From: an uncultured Roseburia sp.
Lineage (GTDB): Bacteria > Bacillota > Clostridia > Lachnospirales > Lachnospiraceae
Direction: 5' to 3'
DNA: 64,000 nt
Assembly: GCA_947644305.1 (NCBI GenBank)
Contig: CANRYS010000007.1
Coordinates: forward strand, 1 to 64,000
Shown: in pieces, positions 53,401-62,074 of the stretch
Position numbering within the stretch: position 1 is the first letter of the stretch
Layout: each line of letters starts with the position of its first letter
Notes under the pieces: model-generated
What the model was told of the DNA's origin: nothing
Databases searched by the model: none
The model's input: the letters and a program-made list of their open reading frames with translations, nothing else
Translations under genes and position numbers: made by a program

Positions 53401-54800
53401 GAAAGACGAGAAAAGGATATCCGGTATATCCGCTGACGGTGGCGCAGAAATTCCATTTTTATTATATGGATTTTTGTCCCAAAAAGGAAGTTCTGAATAT
53501 TGGAACCAGTCTGACCATCGGGGCAGATCTGGATTTTGACGTGCTGAGAAAGGCGATCGGGGAGGCATATGAACGCTGTGAATGTCTGAAGGTTCATTTT
53601 TTTAAGGAAAAGGATGGCACATGGTATCAGTATGTGTGCCAGGAGGCTGTGATGGAGATCGGTTCAGAAGATTTTTCCGAAAAGACCATGGAAGAGGCAG
53701 AGGCGGTGCTGCAGAGCTGGACACAGGTTCCCTTTACCAAAGAAGATGCGCCCATGAGCCGTATCATTATGATCCGGATGCCCGACGGATTTCAGGGGGT
53801 ATATTTTCTGGTGGATCACCGCATCATGGATGCCCAGTCCATGATCTGTTTTTTGAAAGATATCATTGAGATCTATTGTCATAATGTGTATGAGGGGGTT
53901 GCCTATCCCAAGGAGATGGCTTCTTATATCGAACAGGTTAAGAAAGATCTCGCCTATGAGGCGGATTCAAAGGCCAAACAGAAGGACGAGGCATTTTTCC
54001 ATCAATTAATCGAAGCATCGGAGCCGATCTATAACGGCATCGATGGTCCGGGACGATTGGAGGCAGAGAGAAAAAACTCTGGAAATCCAGATGCCAGGGC
54101 GGCAGTGAACGTATCGGACTCTGTGGATTCGGCGCTGGATGTATTTCATCTGGAGGAAGAACCCACCAGACGTCTTATGGATTTTTGTGAGACCTATCAT
54201 GTATCCCTGGTCTGCCTTCTTATGATGGGACTGCGGACTTATTTTCAGAAAATGAACCATAATGACGATGTGTCTATTACGACAACCATCGCCAGAAGGG
54301 GAACCCTTAAAGAGAAGAAGAGTGGTGGTACGAGGATTCATTCATTTCCGTTTCGCACCATTATTTCAGAGGACAGAACTTTTCTGGAGGGAATTTATGA
54401 GATCCGTGATCGCCAAAATGAATATTTCCGCCATGCGAACTACGATCCGGTGGCATATTTTGCCCATCAGAGCAAGGCGTGGAACAAGGCGCCAGGGCGG
54501 GTGTATGAACCGATGTCCCTGACCTACCAGCCGATGTCCATGCGGGATAAAGAGTTAGAAAAGCTGGGGGATATCAAGTATAAGACCAAATGGTATCCCA
54601 ATGGCGCTACGACCCAGGCGATGTATCTCACGGTTATGCACCGTCCAGAGGACAATGGACTAGATTTTAGTTTTGAACATCAGGTGAAGGCAGTTAGTCG
54701 TAAGCAGTTGGAATATCTGTATTATTATCTGTGCAGGATCATGTTTAAGGGCGCAGAAAACCCAAACCTTACGATTGGTGAGATCATAAAACTGGTGTAG
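53397..54800 (+). CDS. stand-alone condensation-domain-like acyltransferase
   Basis: 467 residues resembling a single condensation (C) domain of the NRPS / acyltransferase superfamily. N-terminal YPLTVAQKFHFYYMD-like start, catalytic-type H-x3-D in FLVDHRIMDAQSM near 145-157 (HHxxxDG of typical C domains, here DHRIMDA: second His and Asp kept, first His is Asp and Gly is Ala). C-terminal block MYLTVMHRPEDNGLDFSFEHQVKAVSRKQLEYLYYYLCRIM. Could form an amide or ester between a carrier-bound acyl group and a small acceptor. The carrier-protein gene follows 30 bases later. Recognised at superfamily level only. Confidence 0.78.
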   Translation: MRKTRKGYPVYPLTVAQKFHFYYMDFCPKKEVLNIGTSLTIGADLDFDVLRKAIGEAYERCECLKVHFFKEKDGTWYQYVCQEAVMEIGSEDFSEKTMEEAEAVLQSWTQVPFTKEDAPMSRIIMIRMPDGFQGVYFLVDHRIMDAQSMICFLKDIIEIYCHNVYEGVAYPKEMASYIEQVKKDLAYEADSKAKQKDEAFFHQLIEASEPIYNGIDGPGRLEAERKNSGNPDARAAVNVSDSVDSALDVFHLEEEPTRRLMDFCETYHVSLVCLLMMGLRTYFQKMNHNDDVSITTTIARRGTLKEKKSGGTRIHSFPFRTIISEDRTFLEGIYEIRDRQNEYFRHANYDPVAYFAHQSKAWNKAPGRVYEPMSLTYQPMSMRDKELEKLGDIKYKTKWYPNGATTQAMYLTVMHRPEDNGLDFSFEHQVKAVSRKQLEYLYYYLCRIMFKGAENPNLTIGEIIKLV

Positions 54801-54830
54801 TATTTCTTTGAAATTATAAGGAGGAAGATC

Positions 54831-55058
54831 ATGTTTGAAGAGCTGAAAGAGATAATCTGTAATTATGTAGAGGTAGAGCCGTCGGATATTCATCGGGACT
54901 CCCGGTTTATGGAGGATCTTGGATTTACTTCTTTTGACTTTGTGAGTATGATGGGGGAATTGGAAGAGCAGTATGATATCGAGATCGACCCGGCACAGGC
55001 GGGTTCCATCCGAACGGTACAGGAAGCGGTTGATTATTTGACGGCATTAGTAAAATAA
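54831..55058 (+). CDS. acyl/peptidyl carrier protein
   Basis: 75 residues, one carrier domain. The phosphopantetheine serine is Ser34 in DLGFTSFDFVSMM (the usual LGxDSLxxVEL motif with Phe after the Ser). Acidic, helical; AAGGAGGAAG precedes the ATG. Dedicated carrier for the neighbouring condensation-like protein and AMP ligase. No phosphopantetheinyl transferase is in the window. This is the only carrier protein gene seen here, and it is not beside plsX. Confidence 0.93.
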   Translation: MFEELKEIICNYVEVEPSDIHRDSRFMEDLGFTSFDFVSMMGELEEQYDIEIDPAQAGSIRTVQEAVDYLTALVK

Positions 55059-55082
55059 TTGTTTCAGATACAGGGAGGTATA

Positions 55083-55233
55083 GTTTGAAAAATCACGCTT
55101 ATGCCAAAGAACTAAAGTTCTTGGATTTTTCAAACGGCTATTTGTTTCTGAGCGAAAGCAAATAGCTTTGTTCCGACACGAGAAACTCTTCGAGCTTTCT
55201 CGTGCGGTTCTTCGCGATAAATCGCTCAGAAAT
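55083..55233. repeat. palindrome-rich 151-bp segment between carrier and ligase genes
   Basis: Exact inverted repeats crowd this segment: TTGAAAAATC/GATTTTTCAA with inner AAGAAC/GTTCTT, GCTATTTG/CAAATAGC, CACGAGAAA/TTTCTCGTG, GCGA/TCGC, and the spanning pair TTTCTGAGCGA (about 55145) with TCGCTCAGAAA (about 55221). It is flanked by the direct repeat GAGGTATA (55075-55082 and 55234-55241). The left copy is part of a good ribosome site (GGGAGG) now 160 bases from the ligase gene. An inserted small mobile repeat is a fair reading. Confidence 0.7.
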
Positions 55234-55243
55234 GAGGTATACA

Positions 55244-56749
55244 ATGAGCAATTCGACAATTTGGGAAATACTTGATACAGCAGACAAAAAATACGGTTCA
55301 GAAGAGGCAGTCCGTTATCGGGTATCAAAAGATGGGATCGAGGCAAAGACCTATGCCCAGTTAAAACAGGACAGCGATCATTTTTCTTGTGTCCTGAGAG
55401 AACTGGGGGAGCTGGGAAACCATATTGCCATAACGGGTATGACTTCTTATACGTGGATCACCGCGTTTCTCGGTGTGACAGGAAGCGGATGTGTGGCGGT
55501 TCCCCTGGATGTCTCTCTGCCGGCGGAGGAAATGTGTGAACTGATCCACCGATCCGATGCCACGGTGCTGGTACTGGATGAAGTCCGCAGTGATGTAGGC
55601 ACCATGGTGCGGGAGTGCTGTCCGAAGATCCGTTATATTCTCTCTATGCAGAAAGAAAAGGCAGAGGGAGGGATGGAGTCTTTCTGGGAACTGGTGAATG
55701 CCCAGAAAGGGGGAGTCGACCATCGCCCGAAACCGGAGGATTTATGTACCATTATGTTTACATCAGGAACCACAGGAAAGAGTAAAGGCGTTATGCTCAC
55801 CCAGCGTAACATAGCTGAGAATGCTACCTGTCTGGATATGAAATTTCCAGAGCGCACAGTTATTTTATCGGTACTTCCTATTCATCACGCCTATTGTCTC
55901 AGTATGGATATCATAAAAGGAATATCCCTGGGAAGTGTGATCTGTATCAACGACTCTCTGATGCACATGGCAAAGAATATGAAGATCTTCCAGCCGGACA
56001 TGATCCTAATGGTGCCGCTGATGATCGAGACACTGGCAAAAAAGCTGGAGGCGGCAGAGGGACTGCCCCCAGAGGCAGTAAGACAGCAGGTGTTCGGAGA
56101 AAACCTACATACGATCTGCAGTGGCGGCGCCTATCTGAATCCAGACTATATTGATCTGTTTGAAGGGTATGGTATCCGCATCCAGCAGGGTTATGGGATG
56201 ACGGAGTGCGCCCCAGTCATAAGCACCAATCTCAGTTGGAATATCCGCAAGGATTCTGTGGGACAGCTTATGCCGAACTGTGAGGCAAAGGTGGTGGAAC
56301 ATGAATTGTGGATTCGGGGAAGTAGTGTGATGGCAGGGTATTACAAAATGCCGAAGGAAACTGCTGAGACCTTGGAAAATGGCTGGTTAAAGACCGGGGA
56401 TCTGGGATATGTGGATGAGGACGGCTTTGTCTATCTCACTGGAAGGAAAAAGAATCTTATCATCACAAAAAATGGGGAAAATGTATCCCCGGAAGAGCTG
56501 GAGAATAAAATTGGTTCCTCCCGTCTGGTTCAGGAGATCCTTGTCCGAGAATCTGAGGGCGTTATCGAGGCTGAGATTTTTCCAGATCAGGAATATATAA
56601 CAAGAAAACAGGTGGATGACGTGGAGAAAGAGCTGCAGAAGGTAATCGATGAATACAATGCGGGGGCGCCAACCCATAAAAGAATATATCGTCTGAAAAT
56701 CCGGGATCAGGAATTTGAAAAAACTCCGTCAAAGAAGATAAAGAGGTAG
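55244..56749 (+). CDS. AMP-dependent acyl ligase
   Basis: Adenylate-forming enzyme that activates a carboxylic acid and loads it on CoA or a carrier protein. 501 residues from ATG behind GAGG. Core motifs: IMFTSGTTGKSKGVMLTQRN (about 180-199), YGMTECAP near 326, KTGDLGYVDEDGFVYLTGRKKNLIITKNGENVSPEELE near 395-433; C-terminal catalytic Lys in KTPSKKIKR. Looks like the fatty-acyl/acyl-ACP ligase branch rather than an amino-acid A domain, but substrate cannot be read by eye. Last gene of the TetR-controlled cluster; the palindromic segment lies just upstream. Confidence 0.9.
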   Translation: MSNSTIWEILDTADKKYGSEEAVRYRVSKDGIEAKTYAQLKQDSDHFSCVLRELGELGNHIAITGMTSYTWITAFLGVTGSGCVAVPLDVSLPAEEMCELIHRSDATVLVLDEVRSDVGTMVRECCPKIRYILSMQKEKAEGGMESFWELVNAQKGGVDHRPKPEDLCTIMFTSGTTGKSKGVMLTQRNIAENATCLDMKFPERTVILSVLPIHHAYCLSMDIIKGISLGSVICINDSLMHMAKNMKIFQPDMILMVPLMIETLAKKLEAAEGLPPEAVRQQVFGENLHTICSGGAYLNPDYIDLFEGYGIRIQQGYGMTECAPVISTNLSWNIRKDSVGQLMPNCEAKVVEHELWIRGSSVMAGYYKMPKETAETLENGWLKTGDLGYVDEDGFVYLTGRKKNLIITKNGENVSPEELENKIGSSRLVQEILVRESEGVIEAEIFPDQEYITRKQVDDVEKELQKVIDEYNAGAPTHKRIYRLKIRDQEFEKTPSKKIKR

Positions 56750-56892
56750 TGACATTTCTCCTAAAATTTGTTAAACTATGATTAGACGCAGGGCACCAGA
56801 ATGGTGCCGCCAGTGAGCTAAGTCAGCGTTCCGGCTTAAGACGGGGTGTTGATACTGAAAAAAATATAAATAAACCAAGGAGGAGTAGTGAT
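56750..56892 (+). other. short intergenic region with a small hairpin
   Basis: GGCACC/GGTGCC forms a 6-bp hairpin at about 56791-56808, without a T-run. AAGGAGGAG precedes the next gene. No clear promoter was found. Confidence 0.4.
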
Positions 56893-57645
56893 ATGTATCA
56901 AGTAAAGATGCCAGACACGGATAATCGTAAAATAATTGAGCAGAAGGGGAATATTACGATCTATGAATATGAGCAGGATCTCAGCACCAATCCGGGAGCT
57001 GCGATGCAGGCATATTATTCATCCAAAATGAATATTCGCAGACGTCAGGTGATGTTTAATCTGGACGGAGAGCATGACGTGATCGTTCAGGCTGGGGCGA
57101 TGCAGTGGATGGCAGGAAGTGTGAGCAGTGGCACAAACGTAAAAGGAGTTGGTGATCTTGCGAAAAAGTTTGTGAGCTCAAGAGTGACAAATGAATCAAC
57201 AATCAAGCCAAAATACACCGGTAAGGGAATTCTCATGTTAGAGCCAACCTATAAATATCTGATCATTGAAGATGTGGCAGCCTGGAACGGAATGGTTATT
57301 GATGACGGACTGTTTCTCGCCTGTGACGCCAATACAGAAATCAAAACGGTATCCCGTAAATCCTTTTCTTCTGCCATCGCTGGAGGAGAGGGGCTTTTCA
57401 ATTCCTGCCTGATCGGAAGTGGTTTTGCGGTTCTCGAATGCAACTGCCCAAGAGAAGAGCTTGTGGAAGTACAACTTCAGGATGATGAGCTGAAGGTGGA
57501 TGGCAATTTTGCCATCGCCTGGAGCCAGAGCCTTAAGTTTACGGTTGAGCGTTCCACCAAAACGCTGATCGGTTCTGCGGCAAGCGGAGAGGGTCTTGTG
57601 AATGTGTACCGGGGAACTGGAAAGGTCCTGATGGCGCCACTGTAA
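56893..57645 (+). CDS. AIM24 family protein
   Basis: 250-residue beta-rich protein of the AIM24/TIGR00266 family, found in bacteria, archaea and mitochondria; molecular role unclear. Family features: GAMQWMAGSVSSGTNVKG near 70-90, GGEGLFNSCLIGSGFAVLECNCP near 160-182, and the C-terminal EGLVNVYRGTGKVLMAPL. No signal peptide. It may be independent of the cluster before it, from which it is separated by 143 bases. Confidence 0.9.
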   Translation: MYQVKMPDTDNRKIIEQKGNITIYEYEQDLSTNPGAAMQAYYSSKMNIRRRQVMFNLDGEHDVIVQAGAMQWMAGSVSSGTNVKGVGDLAKKFVSSRVTNESTIKPKYTGKGILMLEPTYKYLIIEDVAAWNGMVIDDGLFLACDANTEIKTVSRKSFSSAIAGGEGLFNSCLIGSGFAVLECNCPREELVEVQLQDDELKVDGNFAIAWSQSLKFTVERSTKTLIGSAASGEGLVNVYRGTGKVLMAPL

Positions 57646-57664
57646 ATTCATGTTTATGTGAAAT

Positions 57665-57710
57665 TAGCCTAACGGGGTCAAATCGGGCTCGACTTGGCAG
57701 CGTTAGGCTA
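57665..57710 (+). terminator. hairpin after the AIM24 gene
   Basis: TAGCCTAACG (57665-57674) pairs exactly with CGTTAGGCTA (57701-57710), with GTCAA/TTGGC inside. No T-run follows, so it may act as an mRNA 3' stabiliser or a boundary element of the AT-rich island that begins just after. Confidence 0.55.
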
Positions 57711-57792
57711 GTAATTGAATCACATTAGAACTTTAAGGGATTTCTTTTTCTTGTATAACTGGCTTAGCTTGAATGGTGAAACAGGGGCATAT

Positions 57793-57821
57793 TTGCGCTA
57801 TGAAGCTTTATTGAATATAAA
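57793..57821 (+). promoter_or_regulatory. candidate promoter for the secreted subtilase gene
   Basis: TTGCGC (57793-57798), 17-base spacer, TATAAA (57816-57821), about 65 bases before the ATG. The surrounding DNA is AT-rich, so chance matches are likelier. Confidence 0.45.
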
Positions 57822-57885
57822 ACATAGAAAGAAGTTCCTTTTGGTTTAAAAAATAAATATTCTAAAACTAAAGGAGATAAATAAA

Positions 57886-60477
57886 ATGAAAAAGAGATTA
57901 AGAGTTCTATTATCAGTAATTCTTGTTATTTGTTGTACGATTTCGCAAATTGAAATGAAAAATGTAAGAGCAGATGCTTCTGCTCAAAATCAAAAAGAAA
58001 CTATTTATACGGGAGATGGTTTTTCTATAAAATATGTTATTGAAGCACAATGGAATAATGAGTACATTGCTAATATAATTATAACAAATACAGGTGACCA
58101 GACTATTGAAAATTGGGAATTATCATATAAATCTCATGATGTGTACAGTAATATCTGGAATGCTGAAATATCTTATCATGCGGCAACAATATATAATATT
58201 AAAAATGCTGGTCATAATCAAAATATAAAGCCGGGAGAATCGGTTTCCTTTGGATTTCAAGCATCTTTTAGTGGTAAAGAGATGGATATTCCAAAAACAT
58301 ATAAGATTTTAGGTGATGAATTAGTTGTAAATAATAAAGAATGTCAGGTGAATTTTGATATAACAAATCAGTGGGAAACTGGTTGTATTATGGAAGTTTC
58401 ACTTTATAATAATTCAGATGAGACCATTGAAGATTGGTTCATGGATTTTAAATTTGATAATTCTATAGATAATATATGGAGAGCAAAAATAGAGAATAAG
58501 GAAGGAAATATTTATCGCCTTAAGAATTGTGAATATAATTCAATGATCAAGCCAAAACAAACTGAAAAATTTGGTATGCAGATTAGTTTTCCTAAAGGTA
58601 CAAGCTTACAAAAACCTACAGAAGTAAATTTGTATCAGTATAGAAAAGACAGCTGGTATCTTGATTTTGATAAAATATGGAATCGAACGATGATTAAAGC
58701 TAATGATGAGATTGTATTAAATGCACTTCAAAAAAATAAGAATACTATAAAAGTTGGATTGATTGATTCAGGTGTGGATTATTCTTCAAATATAAATATC
58801 GTAGATTCAGAAAATTTTGTAGAAGATTATGATGATAAAAACCCTATCTTTCAAGATGTATCAGGTCATGGAACAGCAGTGGCAGGTGTTTTGGCCTCTA
58901 ATTCGACTCAAAATGCAGATACATATCAGTTTGAAAATAAATATTTGAAGCAATTATCAAGTGAAAAAATAGATGGTGTGAATCCATATGTGGAGATTTA
59001 TTCTGCAGAAGTATTAGATGATAATAATAAAACTACTGTAGACCGTTTAGTGAATGGAATTAATTGGGCATTAGAGAAAGATGTTCGAATTCTAAATATC
59101 TGTTGTGGTTTATCACATAATTCAGAAAAGTTATATAGAGTAATAAAAAAAGCTTATGATAAAGGGGTTTTGATTATTGCAGCTGCGGGTAATGGCGACG
59201 ATGTACAGTATCCTGCAAAATACAAAGAAGTAATGGCTGTAGGGGCTGTAAAGTGTAATGGTAAAATTGCAGAGAATTCAGCAACAGGAGATGAAATTGA
59301 AGTAGTGGCTCCAGGAGAAGATGTAACTACATATGGCCCTTTTGGTATTTTATCAAATTATTCTGGAACAAGTATTGCAGTGCCACAGGTGACGGCACTG
59401 GCTTCAATATTATGGCAACAAGATCTATCTAAATCGGCTAAGTTTGTTCGGCAATTGATTAATTCTACAGCTCGTTCATTAGGAGATAGTAAGAAATTTG
59501 GAAATGGATTAATTGATTGTTCTTTCGCTTTGAAACAATATAATTTGTTTAATAACTCTTACAAAGATTCTGTGAAAGATAATGAAAGTATTTTACTGGA
59601 AAATAATAACGAAACTCTGCTCTTGACAGATGTTAATGTGGTTCGTGGATTTTGGAGCGGTGAGAATCATCAAAAAGCAGTAAGTAACCTTGCGTTTCTT
59701 AAGAATGGAGCAATATGGCCTGACAAAGATCAATCTAAAGTTAAGGGAATGATAGATCATCCTGAATTTCATGGATATTTTGACAAAGATTATATAAAAT
59801 CTTATATCATTATGACAGAAGTAGCTGAGAAAATGTATGAGGATGGGAAGTGGCTTCGTACTAAAAAATCAGACGGAAAATTTAAAAAAAATCTTGTCAG
59901 TGAAATTAAAGAGGCTGCCAAAATCGGATTTGAAGAAAAAAGATGTACTACAAAAGAGTCTAAAGGTTACTTTATTTATGGTATGGCTTTACATACAGTA
60001 GCTGATATTTTTTCTCATAGTACAGCAGGGATTAAAGGGAAACAAAAAGATAGAGGGAATTTAAAAAAGAAGTCTATTAAGAAATTACGTAATTCCTGGG
60101 GAAGATTAAAGCACGGTCCAAGGAAAGCAGATGGTCATTTTGATAAGGAGAAGAATTTTGCCGATATGGCGGAGTGTATTCCTCGGCGATTTAAAGAAAG
60201 CGCAATGAATGTATGTGGAGATATTATAAATCAATCAGTTAACGAACATAAAAAAGGAACAGAAAAAGTATTTGTGAAAATTTCTTATTATAAATCATTA
60301 AACAAGGCAAAAAAGTATAAAAATAAAAATAAGAATAAGAAAAAGAATTTTTTACTTAACTCATATGGTATTTTTAAGTTACACAAATACTTAAAAACTA
60401 AAAATAATGAAAAATTAAAAAGAGTCGTTAATAACGCGAGCAATGCCAAAATTAAGGAGGTGATAAATAAATGGTAG
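57886..60477 (+). CDS. secreted multi-domain S8 (subtilisin-like) protease with two CBM2-like modules and a phospholipase-C-like tail
   Basis: 863 residues, strongly AT-rich, behind AAAGGAG. Signal peptide 1-30 (KKRLRVLLSVILVICCTISQIE). Two repeats resembling family 2 carbohydrate-binding modules at about 42-140 and 155-250 (pattern IxNTGDQTIENWELSYKS...IWNAEI...IKPGESVSFGFQ). Subtilase domain about 270-560 with Asp in VGLIDSGVDYS, His in VSGHGTAVAGVLA and Ser in SGTSIAVPQVTALA. C-terminal part about 590-770 is helical with HTVADIFSHS (H-x3-D-x3-H), like zinc-dependent phospholipase C / HET-C proteins; a basic Lys/Asn run near 800-830. Stop overlaps the LRR gene. Probably a horizontally acquired surface or toxin-like enzyme. 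Confidence 0.82.
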   Translation: MKKRLRVLLSVILVICCTISQIEMKNVRADASAQNQKETIYTGDGFSIKYVIEAQWNNEYIANIIITNTGDQTIENWELSYKSHDVYSNIWNAEISYHAATIYNIKNAGHNQNIKPGESVSFGFQASFSGKEMDIPKTYKILGDELVVNNKECQVNFDITNQWETGCIMEVSLYNNSDETIEDWFMDFKFDNSIDNIWRAKIENKEGNIYRLKNCEYNSMIKPKQTEKFGMQISFPKGTSLQKPTEVNLYQYRKDSWYLDFDKIWNRTMIKANDEIVLNALQKNKNTIKVGLIDSGVDYSSNINIVDSENFVEDYDDKNPIFQDVSGHGTAVAGVLASNSTQNADTYQFENKYLKQLSSEKIDGVNPYVEIYSAEVLDDNNKTTVDRLVNGINWALEKDVRILNICCGLSHNSEKLYRVIKKAYDKGVLIIAAAGNGDDVQYPAKYKEVMAVGAVKCNGKIAENSATGDEIEVVAPGEDVTTYGPFGILSNYSGTSIAVPQVTALASILWQQDLSKSAKFVRQLINSTARSLGDSKKFGNGLIDCSFALKQYNLFNNSYKDSVKDNESILLENNNETLLLTDVNVVRGFWSGENHQKAVSNLAFLKNGAIWPDKDQSKVKGMIDHPEFHGYFDKDYIKSYIIMTEVAEKMYEDGKWLRTKKSDGKFKKNLVSEIKEAAKIGFEEKRCTTKESKGYFIYGMALHTVADIFSHSTAGIKGKQKDRGNLKKKSIKKLRNSWGRLKHGPRKADGHFDKEKNFADMAECIPRRFKESAMNVCGDIINQSVNEHKKGTEKVFVKISYYKSLNKAKKYKNKNKNKKKNFLLNSYGIFKLHKYLKTKNNEKLKRVVNNASNAKIKEVINKW

Positions 60478-61472
60478 TAAAGTTAAATAAGCGGGTTAAG
60501 ATAATACGTGCCATAATCATAATACTGTGTCTTATAATAATGGCGGACTGTTCTGAATTGAAAGCTGGATCAAAAACATCGGGAACAGATGAAAACGGAA
60601 ATGTGTGGAATTATGATATTATAACGAAGACACTTACATTTACCGGGACAAAAGATATTCAGGAAAATTATTCGATGGATGGGCATGGTCCAGAGCCTGC
60701 ATGGCATACATGGCGAGAGAAGACGGAACACCTAAATATCGAAGACGGAATTACAGGTATTGGAGGTGGAGCATTTCATGGCTTTTCGAAGTTGAAAACA
60801 CTTGTAATAGCAGATACGGTCACGCATATCGATACCATGGCTTTTGAAAGCTGCGTCAACCTTCGTTCCATTCATCTATCTCAAAATTTGTTGAATATTA
60901 AAACCGGAGCATTTTCCACCTGTGGAATGCAGCAGATCCAATTACCGGAAAAAATAAAAACCATTGGTGATTTTTCCGGGTGTGTCAATTTAAAAGAGAT
61001 TCGGCTTCCTGGTAATGTTACAAAGATGGAAAGTTTTATGTTTGCGGATTGCATTCGTTTGGAGAAGGTGGTTCTACCTGCTAAGTTAACGGAAATTAAA
61101 GAATCCGATTTTAGGAACTGCAAAAAGCTGACTTTTTTAGAAATACCGCCAAGCGTTAGAAGCGTGACCATGTCAGCATTTTCTGGCTCAGGCGTGAAAA
61201 ATATCGTGCTTCCTCCCAATGTTCAGAGGATAAAAAAGGGGAAGCCAATAGGCGGCAAAGTTTTTTCAGGTGGAGGCGATCTGGTCTCAGCAAATAAAAA
61301 ATTAAGATCCATTGTAATCCAGTCGAAGAAGATTAAAAAGATATCCAAAGGGGCTTTTTCCGGGCTTAGTAAATCCTGTGTTGTAAAGGTTCCTAAGAGT
61401 AGAAAAGCCCAGTATAAAAAAATGTTATGGAAAAGTGGTTTAAATAAGAAAATTAAGGTGACCACAATTTAG
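60471..61472 (+). CDS. secreted BspA-type leucine-rich-repeat protein
   Basis: 333 residues; the ATG overlaps the end of the subtilase gene and sits behind a near-perfect AAGGAGGTGAT, so both are made together. N-terminal hydrophobic signal (IIRAIIIILCLIIMADC), possibly a lipoprotein if Cys at about 27 is modified. Six or so LRR_5 repeats from about 95 (LKTLVIADTVTHIDTMAFESCVNL, LRSIHLSQNLLNIKTGAFSTC, LEKVVLPAKLTEIKESDFRNC). Such proteins often bind host or partner proteins; here it may anchor, inhibit or guide the protease. GC content rises along the gene towards chromosomal background. Confidence 0.85.
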   Translation: MVVKLNKRVKIIRAIIIILCLIIMADCSELKAGSKTSGTDENGNVWNYDIITKTLTFTGTKDIQENYSMDGHGPEPAWHTWREKTEHLNIEDGITGIGGGAFHGFSKLKTLVIADTVTHIDTMAFESCVNLRSIHLSQNLLNIKTGAFSTCGMQQIQLPEKIKTIGDFSGCVNLKEIRLPGNVTKMESFMFADCIRLEKVVLPAKLTEIKESDFRNCKKLTFLEIPPSVRSVTMSAFSGSGVKNIVLPPNVQRIKKGKPIGGKVFSGGGDLVSANKKLRSIVIQSKKIKKISKGAFSGLSKSCVVKVPKSRKAQYKKMLWKSGLNKKIKVTTI

Positions 61473-61511
61473 CATCGTTAGGATAAGCAGCGGATAAACA
61501 TCTAAAACCTC

Positions 61512-61540
61512 TTGACGTATCCATATTTTTATGCTATATT
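61512..61540 (+). promoter_or_regulatory. rplS promoter
   Basis: TTGACG (61512-61517), 17-base spacer, TATATT (61535-61540). The leader that follows (about 61547-61648) has a perfect TGCCATT/AATGGCA hairpin at about 61554-61573 and could be an L19-type autoregulatory leader; that is not established. Confidence 0.7.
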
Positions 61541-61648
61541 TTTAATGTTGTGATGCCATTTAGGTGAATGGCAGGAAAAAAATAGATGGTCCTCTGGTGC
61601 AGGCACATCGCATTAAGAACATCAAAAAATGTAGGAGGAACAACAAAA

Positions 61649-61996
61649 ATGAACGAAATTATCAGAAAAATCGAAGCCGAGCAGATGAAAGCGGAAATTC
61701 CTGAGTTTCATGTTGGTGATACCGTAAGAGTATCTGCAAAGGTTATCGAGGGCAGCCGCGAGAGAACACAGGTATTTGAAGGTGTTGTATTGAAGAGACA
61801 GGGCGGAAGCAGCCGTGAGACGTTTACAGTCCGCAAGAATTCCAATGGAATCGGTGTAGAAAAGACCTGGCCGCTTCATTCTCCGATCGTAGAGAAGATC
61901 GAGATCGTTCGGCTTGGTAAAGTAAGACGTGCAAAACTCAATTATCTGCGTGACCGTGTTGGTAAGGCGGCGAAGGTAAAAGAATTGGTTCGTTAA
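61649..61996 (+). CDS. rplS: 50S ribosomal protein L19
   Basis: Component of the large subunit at the 30S-50S interface. 115 residues from [26 protein letters not shown], 9 bases after AGGAGG; the frame is open further upstream without similarity. Family motifs: [28 protein letters not shown] near 25-52, [58 protein letters not shown] to the end. Standard neighbourhood with signal peptidase and rbgA. Confidence 0.98.
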   Translation: MNEIIRKIEAEQMKAEIPEFHVGDTVRVSAKVIEGSRERTQVFEGVVLKRQGGSSRETFTVRKNSNGIGVEKTWPLHSPIVEKIEIVRLGKVRRAKLNYLRDRVGKAAKVKELVR

Positions 61997-62015
61997 TGCT
62001 TAAGAACGATTGACG

Positions 62016-62051
62016 TAGTGTATGTTATAGCAGATGCCATAGCATACACTA
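62016..62051 (+). promoter_or_regulatory. hairpin between rplS and the signal peptidase homologue
   Basis: TAGTGTATG (62016-62024) pairs exactly with CATACACTA (62043-62051), and TATAG/CATAG partly extends the stem. Only TTT and a second TTT lie downstream, so it may be a weak terminator that lowers readthrough into the next genes. Confidence 0.55.
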
Positions 62052-62074
62052 TGTTTGCTTTACGGGGAATATAT

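Noticed and set aside
55084-55167. A TTG-started 26-codon frame behind GGGAGG, a possible leader peptide
   Set aside because: It lies in the palindromic block and the ribosome site is better explained as that of the ligase gene before an insertion; no repeat of regulatory codons.
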